Shown piece by piece: positions 52,542-61,943 of a stretch of 64,000 nt of DNA. The translations under genes were made by a program, and so were the position numbers. Source of the DNA: Bacteroidota bacterium. Lineage in GTDB: Bacteria; Bacteroidota; Bacteroidia; 2-12-FULL-35-15. The DNA is taken from NCBI GenBank assembly GCA_016722565.1, contig JADKIU010000002.1:310001-374000 (forward strand), given 5' to 3'. Below the pieces are notes generated by a model. It saw nothing but the letters and a program-made list of their open reading frames with translations, was not told the DNA's origin and did not search any database. How positions within the stretch are numbered: position 1 is the first letter of the stretch; each line of letters starts with the position of its first letter.

Positions 52542-53576
52542 ATGAAGATTAGAAAATCGATACTATTTATTTTTTCAATTTGTGCAAGTTTCTCTTTTGC
52601 ACAGGACGTTCATTTTTCACAATACAATGAAACGCCACAGTTACTTAATCCCGGTGCTACAGGAGTGTATAGTGGTTATGTTCGTGCAATCGTAAATTAT
52701 AAAAATCAATGGGCTGCAATGGGCAATGCATTTAATACGGTTGCTGCTTCTGTGGATATGCCCTTGTTTGATAAGAAAGAAAAGAATGCGCATTTGGGTG
52801 CAGGAATAAATTTCTTTTCCGATAAAGCCGGTGACTCTCAATTCGGATTAACTCAAGCTAATTTATGTTTGGCAGCTATCTTGCCCGTAAGCAGGGAAAG
52901 TAAATTCTCTATGGGTTTGTCTGTTGGTGGTGCTCAGCATAAAGTAAATCTTGCGGATATGAATTGGGGAAATCAATATGATGGACAAGGATTTAATACC
53001 GCTGTCGCGAATTACGAAACGACTCCTACCAACTCGTTTTTTTATTTGGATTTAGCTGCAGGGTTATATTATGAATACTCAAATGGAAAAGTAAAATTTG
53101 AAAGAAACGAAAAACGCAAATTAAATGTGGGTGTATCGTATTTTCATTTGAACCGACCAACACAAAAGTATTTTTCTGTTTCTGAAAAATTGTACGGAAA
53201 ACTCGTTGTAAATATGAGTGGGCATTTTGATAAGCCCGGTACCAAAGTCGCTTTTCTTCCATCAGCAATTTTTTTCCAACAAGGGAGGGCAATGGAAATT
53301 ACAGCAGGTTGTGCTGTGCGATATCGTTTTAAAAACGATACAAAAATCACAGGATTGATTTCTGAAACAGCTTTAGGAGTTGGATTGTATTATCGTCATG
53401 GTGATGCAATTATTCCTTCAGTTTTCTTAACCATGTCTGATTTTTCTTTTGGACTGTCCTACGACATTAATATTTCCTCATATAGCCAAGTATCCAAATA
53501 CAATGGAGGAGTGGAAATTTCATTAAAATATCACATTTTGAAAGGCGCCTTGTTCAAACAAAAAAATATGATTTAA
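52542..53576 (+). CDS. PorP/SprF-family T9SS membrane protein
   Basis: 344 aa. Signal peptide then the family start DVHFSQYNETPQLLNPGATG and YVRAIVNYKNQWAAMGNAFN, followed by beta-strands of a 14-strand-type barrel (GLSVGGAQHKVNLADMNWGN, YYEYSNGKVKFERNEKRKLN) and the C-terminus VEISLKYHILKG. SprF proteins anchor or export partner proteins with type B sorting domains. The direct tandem with a type B protein in one operon supports that role. Confidence 0.93.
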   Translation: MKIRKSILFIFSICASFSFAQDVHFSQYNETPQLLNPGATGVYSGYVRAIVNYKNQWAAMGNAFNTVAASVDMPLFDKKEKNAHLGAGINFFSDKAGDSQFGLTQANLCLAAILPVSRESKFSMGLSVGGAQHKVNLADMNWGNQYDGQGFNTAVANYETTPTNSFFYLDLAAGLYYEYSNGKVKFERNEKRKLNVGVSYFHLNRPTQKYFSVSEKLYGKLVVNMSGHFDKPGTKVAFLPSAIFFQQGRAMEITAGCAVRYRFKNDTKITGLISETALGVGLYYRHGDAIIPSVFLTMSDFSFGLSYDINISSYSQVSKYNGGVEISLKYHILKGALFKQKNMI

Positions 53577-53618
53577 AAAAAAGCCCCGATGAAATGAATC
53601 ATCGGGGCTTTTTTTTTG
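53575..53618. terminator. Bidirectional terminator between PorP and antiporter genes
   Basis: AAGCCCCGATGA pairs with TCATCGGGGCTT around a 6-nt loop, flanked by A8 and T9, so it works in both directions. Confidence 0.97.
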
Positions 53619-53626
53619 AGTTGTAT

Positions 53627-54859
53627 TTATTTCTTTTTACCCATTGATAAATTATAGATAGGCATCGCAAAGAGTGTTGTTAAAATAGCAATCAACACCA
53701 AAATAGAATACAAGTCTTTTGAAATAACAGCATACGATAAACCGATGTTTGCAACAATTAACTCCATTAATCCTCTTGCATTTGTAAGTCCTCCAATTGC
53801 GGATGATTCTCTCCAGCTATAACCGGTTAATTTCATGGCAATAGTACTCGAACCATATTTGCTCAGGAAGGCAAATGCTACACTGATGACCATTGGAATA
53901 AAATTGGTGATATTGCCGAGTACCAACATGTTTGCATTTAATCCTGAAAATGTAAAAAATAACGGAAGTAAAATAGCTACAGTAATGTCTTTTAGTTTGG
54001 TTTCCAATCCTTTTGAAAACACTGGATCACGTGGAACGGCTAAACCTAAAATAAATCCTCCAAATACCGAATACAATCCTAATTTGTCGGTAATGAGCGC
54101 AGCAGCGAGTAAAGAAATAACGATGATGGCAAAGTCTTGTTGACTCAATAGTCCGTTTTTTTGTGAGCGTTTTCCAATTATTTTTAAAAGCGGTTTGGCA
54201 ATTAAGAATACGATGGCAACAAATGCAATGCCTCCAAATAAAGTAATGTATCCTGCTTCCATGCCTTTGCTTGCAGCGGCAGCCGTAACAAAGGATAAAA
54301 GAATCCACGAAACCACATCTTGAATGGAAGCGGAGATTAACGTGAGAATACCAATGGGGGAGTTCAGAATATTTTTCTCATGTAAAATTCGCGCTAGCAT
54401 TGGAAACGCTGTTATGGCAAATGCAGTTCCTAAAAAGATAGAGAAGGAGGTAAGCGAAATACCTGGCATTGCAAAAAGTTCGAAATACCATGCTGCGGCA
54501 ATACCTCCAAAAATAAAAGGAAAAATAACAGCGACAGATGAAAGTAATGAGGATTGCTTCATTACCTTTTTAGTAAAATTGTTGAAATCGATTTCAGATC
54601 CCACCAAAAACATGTAAAAAGATAAACCTAGGTTACTAATTACAAATAGAAAAGGCATAACCTCTTTGCTGAAAATACTGGCGCTAAGTTCCGGACAGAA
54701 GTATCCAAAGCAAGTAGGTCCTAACAATACACCGGAAATCATCTCGCCAACAACCTTCGGCTGCATGAGGTATTGGAAAAGCCTTCCGCAAAGATGTGAA
54801 ATGATTAAAATGAAAACGACAGCAGTAACAACATGGATGAATAAATCTAAATTCGACAT
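53627..54859 (-). CDS. CPA2-family cation:proton antiporter (KefB/NapA type)
   Basis: 410 aa, 12-13 hydrophobic helices, no regulatory domain after them. Motifs: MQPKVVGEMISGVLLGPTCF, FYMFLVGSEIDFNNFTKKVM, SIFLGTAFAITAFPMLARIL (the crossover region), SASIQDVVSWILLS (Asp in helix 5) and SAIGGLTNARGLMELIVANI. Exchanges Na+ or K+ for protons at the inner membrane. Length is that of the bare membrane domain. Confidence 0.92.
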   Translation of the reverse strand: MSNLDLFIHVVTAVVFILIISHLCGRLFQYLMQPKVVGEMISGVLLGPTCFGYFCPELSASIFSKEVMPFLFVISNLGLSFYMFLVGSEIDFNNFTKKVMKQSSLLSSVAVIFPFIFGGIAAAWYFELFAMPGISLTSFSIFLGTAFAITAFPMLARILHEKNILNSPIGILTLISASIQDVVSWILLSFVTAAAASKGMEAGYITLFGGIAFVAIVFLIAKPLLKIIGKRSQKNGLLSQQDFAIIVISLLAAALITDKLGLYSVFGGFILGLAVPRDPVFSKGLETKLKDITVAILLPLFFTFSGLNANMLVLGNITNFIPMVISVAFAFLSKYGSSTIAMKLTGYSWRESSAIGGLTNARGLMELIVANIGLSYAVISKDLYSILVLIAILTTLFAMPIYNLSMGKKK

Positions 54860-54934
54860 GTTTTTCTGTTTAAATGGAGTTGCACTATAGCATTAACAAA
54901 TATAGAATATTATTAAAAAAATGCAATGATTCAA

Positions 54935-55845
54935 CTACAGTTCTTTCATAAGAACACTGTATAATTTATGCATGGCCTCAATGTCTTTTTATAGACTTTT
55001 TCATCCGGTGTATGAACGTTATCTTCCGGTGCGCCAATAAAACACCAATCCCAAGGATATTCAGCCATTTGAAGTTCTTTTGCATCACTGCCTCCCGAAC
55101 CTTCCACTTCTAATTGAAATGGAATTTTACTTTTTTTAGCAATCGCGATGATGCGATCGACATAACTTTTTCTTGGAATCAAACTATCTCTTAATGAAAT
55201 GGCAACACCTTTGCCGTGTGGAACACCTTCAGTTACCCATGTGATATCAGAAATGATGGCCTGTTTTACTTTGTATTTTTCTGAAATAAATTTTTGAATA
55301 AAGGAAACGGTTCCTCCACCATGCTCTTCATAGCAAGAAAAAACAATGATACCATCTTTTAATGTTTCCGCTACTTTTAAAGCATTCCAAACACCCAGAC
55401 GATTGTCCATATAACAACATTGAACATATTCTTTTGTTTCTCTCCAATTTGGTTTGAATGTAAGTTCTGTTCCGCGTTCAATCTCTCTTTTGTATTTATA
55501 GGAGATAACGCCTTCTTTATTCGCAATCAATTTGCACTCGATTTTTCCTTTCGAATCCTCACCAACCAAGTCCATTCCGTTGATTAACCTCGGACCTCCA
55601 ATTTTTACAAGTTGATTTCCATATCTAACTGTAAAGCCAATACTATCAAGATGTGCAAAAATTGCGGTCTTCGGTTTTCCGAAAACCAATACAATACAAT
55701 CCTGAAATCCTTCTCCAGAATATATTTTCGGTTGAACTTTCCAGTTCTTTTTTTGTTTGCTAATATGCTTCAACAGAAATTTTGTCATTCCTGCTTCATT
55801 GCCTGAAGGTGCATGAATTGCACACATTTCTTTTAATAATTTCAT
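54935..55845 (-). CDS. M42/M20-like metallopeptidase, end shifted at an A5 run
   Basis: Reading frame 54946-55845 gives 299 aa: MCAIHAPSGNEAGMTKFLLK, metal ligands His in AIFAHLDSIGF, Asp in YMDNRLGVWNALKVAET, Glu-Glu in IIVFSCYEEHGGGTVSF, Asp in IISDITWV and His in GAPEDNVHTPDEKVY. The final 13 residues look wrong. Inserting one A in the run at 54986-54990 restores KKDIEAMHKLYSVLMKEL with a stop at 54935-54937 (303 aa). A cocatalytic zinc aminopeptidase, probably cytoplasmic. All catalytic ligands precede the shift. Confidence 0.82.
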
Positions 55846-55857
55846 AGTGCGAATGTA

Positions 55858-56472
55858 CTATATTGTTTTAATGTATTTAATCTCTAATCCTTCAATTTTG
55901 CTCATTCGGTCGTAAATAGCTGTCGAATTGCTTTTTCTAACCGAAAAAGTAATCGAGCACGTGAGTTCGGAGTTCTGTGATTCAATTTTTAACTCTTGGT
56001 CTTTGATAATTTTCATTACCTCGTTCATGTGCACATAATCAAATCGGATAGAATAATAATCATTGACCGTTTTTTCAGTAATTTGAGCATTGTTGATTGC
56101 ATCCAATGCTGCTAATTTATAGGCATTAATCAATCCACTAACACCTAACAGGGTGCCTCCAAAATAGCGAACAACAACGATTAGAATGTTGGTGAGGTCT
56201 TTGGATTGAATTTGGCCTAAAATAGGTTTGCCGGCTGTGTTCGAAGGTTCACCATCATCATTTGCACGGTAGGCCTGTTTATCAGCTCCCAATCGAAATG
56301 CATAACAATGGTGATTAGCACCGGGATGCAGTTTTTTGAGATCGGCTAGATGTTTCTTGATTTCTTCTTCTGAAGAGACAGGAAAGGCAAGTCCTAAAAA
56401 CTTACTTCCTCGATCCTTGAATAATCCTTCGGATGGCTCTTTAATAGTAAAATAGGTGTCTTCAAATAGCAT
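55858..56472 (-). CDS. YigZ/IMPACT family protein
   Basis: 204 aa. N-terminal IMPACT domain (UPF0029) with FKDRGSKFLGLAFPVSSEEE, HHCYAFRLGADKQAYRANDD, GEPSNTAGKPILGQI and VVVRYFGGTLLGVSGLINAY; C-terminal ferredoxin-like domain (DUF1949). Bacterial members have unclear roles in translation or nucleic-acid binding. Divergent from the ATPase gene at 56573. Confidence 0.92.
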   Translation of the reverse strand: MLFEDTYFTIKEPSEGLFKDRGSKFLGLAFPVSSEEEIKKHLADLKKLHPGANHHCYAFRLGADKQAYRANDDGEPSNTAGKPILGQIQSKDLTNILIVVVRYFGGTLLGVSGLINAYKLAALDAINNAQITEKTVNDYYSIRFDYVHMNEVMKIIKDQELKIESQNSELTCSITFSVRKSNSTAIYDRMSKIEGLEIKYIKTI

Positions 56473-56572
56473 ATTGAGGCTCTAAAGATAAAGTCTTTTT
56501 CCTGTATAAAATCAGTTTAAAAACATTTGTTTTTTAATTAGAATATTTTATTTTAGCTAAAAATTAGAATGG

Positions 56573-57010
56573 ATGATACTTGGATACATTGATATTGAAT
56601 CCATTTCACAAAAAATGGTACTAGAATCAAATTTAGAAAGTGTGCACACCGTTGAAAAGCTTATTTCAAGGGTAAAGGATGAGTATGCCATTTCCGATGA
56701 TAATTATAATGATATCTGGATTGCTTTAAATGAAGCTGTTTCAAATGCCATTAAGCATGGCAATAAGTTTAATCCTGCTAAAAAAGTTCGTTTGACAATT
56801 GAAACGAAAGAGGATCGTTATCTTTGTTTTACCATTAAAGATGAAGGCGATGGTTTTAATCCTGCTGACGTTCCTAACCCAACGAGTCCGGATAGAATTG
56901 GTGAACCTAATGGAAGAGGCGTTTTTTTAATACATAAATTAGCAGACACAGTTACCTATTCCGAGAATGGAACCTGTGTCGAAATCGGTTTCGATCTCTA
57001 CAAAAATTAA
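56573..57010 (+). CDS. RsbW-like anti-sigma/ATPase (HATPase fold)
   Basis: 145 aa GHKL ATPase. N box ALNEAVSNAIKHGNKFNPAK, G1 box FTIKDEGDGFNPADVP, G2 box GEPNGRGVFLIHKLADTV. Such stand-alone domains are anti-sigma factors/serine kinases that bind a sigma factor or an anti-anti-sigma STAS protein. No STAS partner lies beside it. Convergent with ribD, 4-nt overlap. ATG start is 3 codons into an AT-rich leader. Confidence 0.86.
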   Translation: MILGYIDIESISQKMVLESNLESVHTVEKLISRVKDEYAISDDNYNDIWIALNEAVSNAIKHGNKFNPAKKVRLTIETKEDRYLCFTIKDEGDGFNPADVPNPTSPDRIGEPNGRGVFLIHKLADTVTYSENGTCVEIGFDLYKN

Positions 57011-58053
57011 GATTCGTTTACGTAGAAAAGTAATTTATCCCCACTAACATTTTCTTTTACAACAGGCTTTTGATTTAAAATTGGAGCTTTTACACCCTTT
57101 CCCAATTCCTTTTCAGAAATAAATACGCGAGCCGAATCCCACAATCCTTCATCTATAAAACTGTTGAGTAATAATTCGCCTCCTTCCACTAAAAGTGAAT
57201 GAATGTTACGTTTGTATAATTCTTCTAAAACTTGCGGAATAACAGCCTGCTCAAAATTAATTTTCACAAATTCCAAATTGCTTTGTGATGGCTCGTCCAC
57301 AGAAGTAAAAATGAGTGTAGGAGTCGTTTTGTCAAACAAATTGAATTGTTTAGGAATCCGTAACCATTTATCAATTGTGATGCGCAATGGATTTTTACCT
57401 TTTACTTCTCTTACAGTTAGTTGTGGGTTATCCAAAAGGGCCGTATTGGTTCCAATCATAATGGCTTGCTCTTGGCTGCGCCATAAATGCAATAATTTTT
57501 TAGAATCAGAATTACTGATTTGAATTGGCTTAGAGGTATTCTCTTCATTTCGTTTGGCATCAATAAAACCATCTGCTGTTTGTGCCCATTTTAAAATAAT
57601 GTATGGACGCTTTTTTTCATGATACGTAAAGAAGCGTTTGTTTAATTTTTTACAATCCTCTTCTAAAACACCAACCTTCACATCGATTCCAGCTTTTGCT
57701 AATTTTTCAATACCTTTTCCCGAAACAAGAGAATTGGTATCGATACTTCCGATAACAACATAAGGGATTTTATGCTCCACAATCAAATCAGCACAAGGAG
57801 GTGTTTTACCAAAATGGGAGCAAGGTTCTAAATTTACGTAGAGCGTAGATTTTTTTAAAAGCGTTTTGTCTTTTACAGCATTTATCGCATTTACTTCGGC
57901 ATGGGCTTGTCCATACTGCTCATGATACCCTTCACCAATAATTTCACCATCACAAACAATCACTGATCCAACCATCGGATTGGGAGCAACCTGTCCTAAT
58001 CCTTTCACGGCCAAATCTAGGCAGCGCTTCATATACGTTTCGTTCGTGCTCAT
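57007..58053 (-). CDS. ribD: Bifunctional riboflavin deaminase/reductase
   Basis: 348 aa. N-terminal deaminase: VAPNPMVGSVIVCDG, zinc site YGQAHAEVNAINAV (HAE) and LEPCSHFGKTPPCADLI (PC-x8-C). C-terminal reductase (about 150-348) with ILKWAQTADGFIDAKRNEEN, MIGTNTALLDNPQLTVRE and HSLLVEGGELLLNSFIDEGL. It does two riboflavin steps: deamination then NADPH reduction. Divergent from prmC. Confidence 0.95.
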   Translation of the reverse strand: MSTNETYMKRCLDLAVKGLGQVAPNPMVGSVIVCDGEIIGEGYHEQYGQAHAEVNAINAVKDKTLLKKSTLYVNLEPCSHFGKTPPCADLIVEHKIPYVVIGSIDTNSLVSGKGIEKLAKAGIDVKVGVLEEDCKKLNKRFFTYHEKKRPYIILKWAQTADGFIDAKRNEENTSKPIQISNSDSKKLLHLWRSQEQAIMIGTNTALLDNPQLTVREVKGKNPLRITIDKWLRIPKQFNLFDKTTPTLIFTSVDEPSQSNLEFVKINFEQAVIPQVLEELYKRNIHSLLVEGGELLLNSFIDEGLWDSARVFISEKELGKGVKAPILNQKPVVKENVSGDKLLFYVNES

Positions 58054-58097
58054 ATAATTCTTCTCAGTGTTTTAACTATTCTTACCTTTGCTAAGGT

Positions 58098-58973
58098 ATG
58101 AAAATTGCTTCAAATAAAATTAAAGACATTCTCCGCTATTTTCGAGAGGAGTTACAAGATGTTTATCCCAAAGAAGAACTCGAATCCATTATTGCTTATT
58201 GTTTTGAGTACTATTTAAAATTAAATCGCGCGGAATTGATTTCAAAAGCGGAACAAACAATTAGCGAATCGGAATTACTTAAATTGAATTTTGCAATTAA
58301 GGATTTAAAGATTCAGAAGCCGATTCAATACATACTGGGTGAAGCGGATTTTTATCGATTGAAATTTAAAGTAAATGAACATGTGTTGATTCCGCGCCCG
58401 GAAACGGAAGAGTTGGTGCATCTGATTATTAATGATACTGAAAATAATGCAGAATCACTGTCGATACTGGATATAGGAACAGGTAGTGGTTGTATTCCGA
58501 TTGCCCTAAAAAAAAATATGCTAGCTGCAAATATAGCCGCAATGGATGTTTCTGCAGACGCACTTGAAGTTGCAAAACAGAATGCCAATCAAAATGGAGT
58601 CGAAATAGAGTTTGTTTGCGACTCCATTCTAAATCCCACATCTCATATCTCACACCTTACATCTCACTTCGATATCATTGTAAGTAATCCTCCGTATATC
58701 TGTGTTTCTGAAATGGAAGGAATGGATAAAAATGTGGTTGCTTTTGAACCTCATTTAGCGTTGTTTGTAGAAAACGATAATCCCTTATTGTTTTATGAAG
58801 CCATTTGTAATTTTGCTTTAAAAGCACTAAAAAAAAACGGAGTCATTTATTTTGAAATTAATCAACGTTTGGGTCCTGAAACAAAGAATCTGCTTGAAAA
58901 TAAAGGTTTTAAGAATGTGGAATTAATCAAGGATTTAAGCAATAATTATCGTATCTTGCGAGGTAATATCTAA
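58098..58973 (+). CDS. prmC: Release factor glutamine methyltransferase
   Basis: 291 aa. N-terminal helical domain (1-75) contacting release factor; SAM domain with IPRPETEELVHLIINDT, SILDIGTGSGCIPIALKK, and the catalytic FDIIVSNPPYICVSEMEGMD (NPPY). It methylates the GGQ glutamine of RF1/RF2. Just before the NPPY strand lies an odd insert, NPTSHISHLTSH, whose DNA (58633-58668) is a run of near-identical cacatctcat-like units, a repeat read as protein. Typical length otherwise. Confidence 0.95.
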   Translation: MKIASNKIKDILRYFREELQDVYPKEELESIIAYCFEYYLKLNRAELISKAEQTISESELLKLNFAIKDLKIQKPIQYILGEADFYRLKFKVNEHVLIPRPETEELVHLIINDTENNAESLSILDIGTGSGCIPIALKKNMLAANIAAMDVSADALEVAKQNANQNGVEIEFVCDSILNPTSHISHLTSHFDIIVSNPPYICVSEMEGMDKNVVAFEPHLALFVENDNPLLFYEAICNFALKALKKNGVIYFEINQRLGPETKNLLENKGFKNVELIKDLSNNYRILRGNI

Positions 58974-58984
58974 GCATTATTTCA

Positions 58985-59779
58985 ATGAAAAAAATAACTT
59001 TTATTTGTGTTATAAACCTTTTCTGTATAACCTCAATGTTCTCACAAGGTGGTTTTACAGTGGATGTTTTTCCAACAAATGTTGGTGGCAAAACGGAATT
59101 TAAAAGGGTGTTTGAACAGGAGATGGTTTTTCCTGAAAAAGCCTTGAAAAATAAGTATTACGAAAAGGTGACAATTAATTTTGTAATCAAAAAGGATAGT
59201 TCGGTTTCTGATGTTAAATTAGCGATGAGAGGCGATAAAGAAACGAATGCGGAAGCACTTAGAGTGTTTGGTTTGTATCAATGGGTGCCTGCAATTAAAG
59301 AAGGACAGTATGTTGATGCAAATTGGTCGGTTTCATTTGAGTTTGATCCTGCTAAATATGCTAAAATTTGTAAAAAAAGAGGCTACGAAAAATTTAAATA
59401 TCTCGCTAACGAAAAAATAGATTCCACCGGAAAAATATATTCGACAGGTGTTCAAATGCCTACCTATGAAAAGGGAAATTTTGCTTTGCAAGATTTTATA
59501 AAAGAAAACCTCGAATACCCTCGCCAAGCGCAATTATCCAATTTGCAAGGCACAGTTTTACTCAGCTTTATTGTTGAACCAAGCGGTTTGATGACCAATA
59601 TTGGTGTTGTAAAATCCGTTGGTGGAGGATGCGACCTAGAAGCAATTCGTGTTTTGGAACAAATTAAATGGTATCCTGGTAAACACGATGATAAATTGGC
59701 TCGGATAAAAATGACGTTCCCATTTTATTTTATTTTAAACGAAGACTTTAAAGACAATGCTGCCGGGGAGCAGAAATAA
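58985..59779 (+). CDS. Secreted TonB C-terminal-domain protein
   Basis: 264 aa. Signal peptide (MKKITFICVINLFCITSMFS Q) instead of the TonB membrane anchor. Two TonB-like C-terminal modules: about 40-125 (FPEKALKNKYYEKVTINFVI) and about 165-260 (QDFIKENLEYPRQAQLSNLQ, GTVLLSFIVEPSGLMTNIGV, LEQIKWYPGK). Lacking a transmembrane helix, it cannot transduce energy from ExbBD; it may bind TonB-dependent receptors or another periplasmic partner. Upstream of ligA in the same direction, 5 nt apart. Confidence 0.83.
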   Translation: MKKITFICVINLFCITSMFSQGGFTVDVFPTNVGGKTEFKRVFEQEMVFPEKALKNKYYEKVTINFVIKKDSSVSDVKLAMRGDKETNAEALRVFGLYQWVPAIKEGQYVDANWSVSFEFDPAKYAKICKKRGYEKFKYLANEKIDSTGKIYSTGVQMPTYEKGNFALQDFIKENLEYPRQAQLSNLQGTVLLSFIVEPSGLMTNIGVVKSVGGGCDLEAIRVLEQIKWYPGKHDDKLARIKMTFPFYFILNEDFKDNAAGEQK

Positions 59780-59784
59780 ATGAT

Positions 59785-61838
59785 ATGAGTGACAGCATAA
59801 AAAATAAGATTGAGAAAATTTCAAAAGAACTCGAAGAACATAATTACAATTATTATGTCCTTTCAAATCCAACAATTAGTGATTTTGAGTTCGATAAATT
59901 ATTGGAAGAGTTGATTACTCTTGAAAAAGAACACCCTCAATATTTATCACCTGATTCCCCTTCTCAAAGAGTGGGTGGAACAATCACCAAAGAATTTAAG
60001 AATGTAAAGCATAAGTATCCCATGCTTTCATTAGGGAATACTTACAATGAAGAAGAGCTTCGCGACTTTGACGAACGTATTAAAAAGCCGGCATCAGTGA
60101 TTTTGAATATGTTTGCGAATTGAAATACGATGGTGTTTCGATTTCGTTAACCTATGTGAATGGACAATTAACTCAAGCAGTTACGAGAGGTGATGGTGAA
60201 AAGGGAGATGATATTACAGCAAATGTAAAAACGATTGGAAGCATTCCGCTCAAATTAAGAGGCAATAATTTTCCAGCTGAATTTGAAATACGGGGTGAAA
60301 TTTTTATGCCCAAGCGTGAATTTTTAAGAATCAATGATGAAATTCGTAAAGACCTGATAGAAGAAGAATATAACGAAGAAGAGATTTTTGAAAAACAATT
60401 AAAAAATCCGCGAAATGCTACTTCAGGGACACTGAAACAACAAGATTCAAAAGGCGTAGCAGAACGTAAATTGGATTGTTATTTATATTCTATACTTGGT
60501 GAAAACTTGCCATTTACTTCTCATTACGAGAGTTTGCTGGAAGCAAAAAAATGGGGATTCAAAGTTTCAGCCGACATGGAAAAATGTTCATCCGTGAGCG
60601 ATGTCGTTAGCTACTTGAATAAATGGGATAAAAAACGTCACGATTTAAATGTTGAGACAGATGGTGTAGTGATTAAAGTAAATTCCTATGAACATCAAAA
60701 ATTTCTCGGATTTACTGCAAAATCTCCACGTTGGGCGATCGCATATAAATTTAAAGCTGCGAGAGTTTCAACGATTTTAGAAAGCATTTCTTATCAGGTT
60801 GGACGAACAGGAGCAATTACTCCTGTGGCGAATTTAAAACCCATTCAACTTGCAGGAACAACTGTTAAACGGGCCTCACTTCATAATGCAGATATCATTG
60901 AAAAACTGGACATCCGAGTAGGAGATACCGTTTTTGTTGAAAAAGGTGGTGAAATCATTCCCAAAATTATTGCTGTTGACCTCTCAAAAAGAAACAATGA
61001 TTTATTTTCAGATGCTGCTCAACCAACTCAATACATCACTCATTGTCCGGAGTGCAACACTGCATTAATTCGCAGCGATGGCGAAGCAAATCATTATTGC
61101 CCGAATGAATTAGGTTGCCCGCCACAAGTGAAAGGTAAAATGGAACATTTTGTTTCACGTAAGGCAATGGATATTGATAGTTTAGGCGCGGAAACAATCG
61201 CTCAACTTTATGATGCAGGATTAATAAAAACGATAGCAGATATTTATGAGTTGAAAAAGGAGGATTTGCTAAAGATTGATCGAATGGCAGAGAAAAGCGC
61301 CACTAATTTATTGGCAGGTGTTGAAGCGTCCAAGAAAGTGCCTTTTGAAAGAGTACTTTTTGCTTTGGGTATCCGTCATATTGGAGAAACCACCGCTAAA
61401 AAATTAGCTTTCTATTACAAAAATATCGAGTCATTAAAAAATGCTACCTTAGAACAATTGCTGGAAGTTGGTGATATAGGTGAACGCACGGCACAAACCA
61501 TTATTGACTATTTTGCTGATGTAAGGATTGCAGAAATTTTAGGTAAGCTAAAAATGACTGGACTTCAGTTTGAATTATCAGAAGAACAGTTAACAAATAC
61601 AAGTGAAAAACTGAAAGACTTGTCTTTTGTTGTTTCTGGGGTGTTTACCAAATTTTCCAGAGATGAAATAAAAAAGACGATCGAGAAAAATGGTGGAAAA
61701 AATGTCGGTTCTATTTCTGGGAAAACGAATTTTGTTTTAGCAGGTGAAAACATGGGGCCAGAAAAATTGAAAAAAGCAGAAAAACTAGGTGTTTCAATAA
61801 TCTCAGAAGATGATTTTATTAAAATGCTTGAAGATTAA
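59785..61838 (+). pseudogene. ligA: NAD-dependent DNA ligase, frameshifted at an A5 run
   Basis: Frame one (59785-60123) is the Ia/adenylation start (EEHNYNYYVLSNPTISDFEF, PQYLSPDSPSQRVGG, MLSLGNTYNEEELRDFDERI) and goes wrong after RIKK. Frame two (60120-61838) carries CELKYDGVSISLTYVNGQLT with the AMP-accepting Lys, EIRGEIFMPK, NPRNATSGTLKQQ, the four-Cys zinc finger (CPECNTALIRSDGEANHYCP), HhH repeats and a C-terminal BRCT domain. One extra A at 60082-60086 joins them as RIKKAGISDFEYVCELKYDG, about 684 aa, the normal length. It seals nicks in replication and is usually essential. Confidence 0.93.
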
Positions 61839-61943
61839 AAAAAATGTTATTTCGACCAATCCCAAGAGTTGCCGGGAGGAGAAATCTTTTTTGTAAACAA
61901 ATAATTAGAACAAATTCTCATAAAAAGAGGGGAAGAGGATTAA

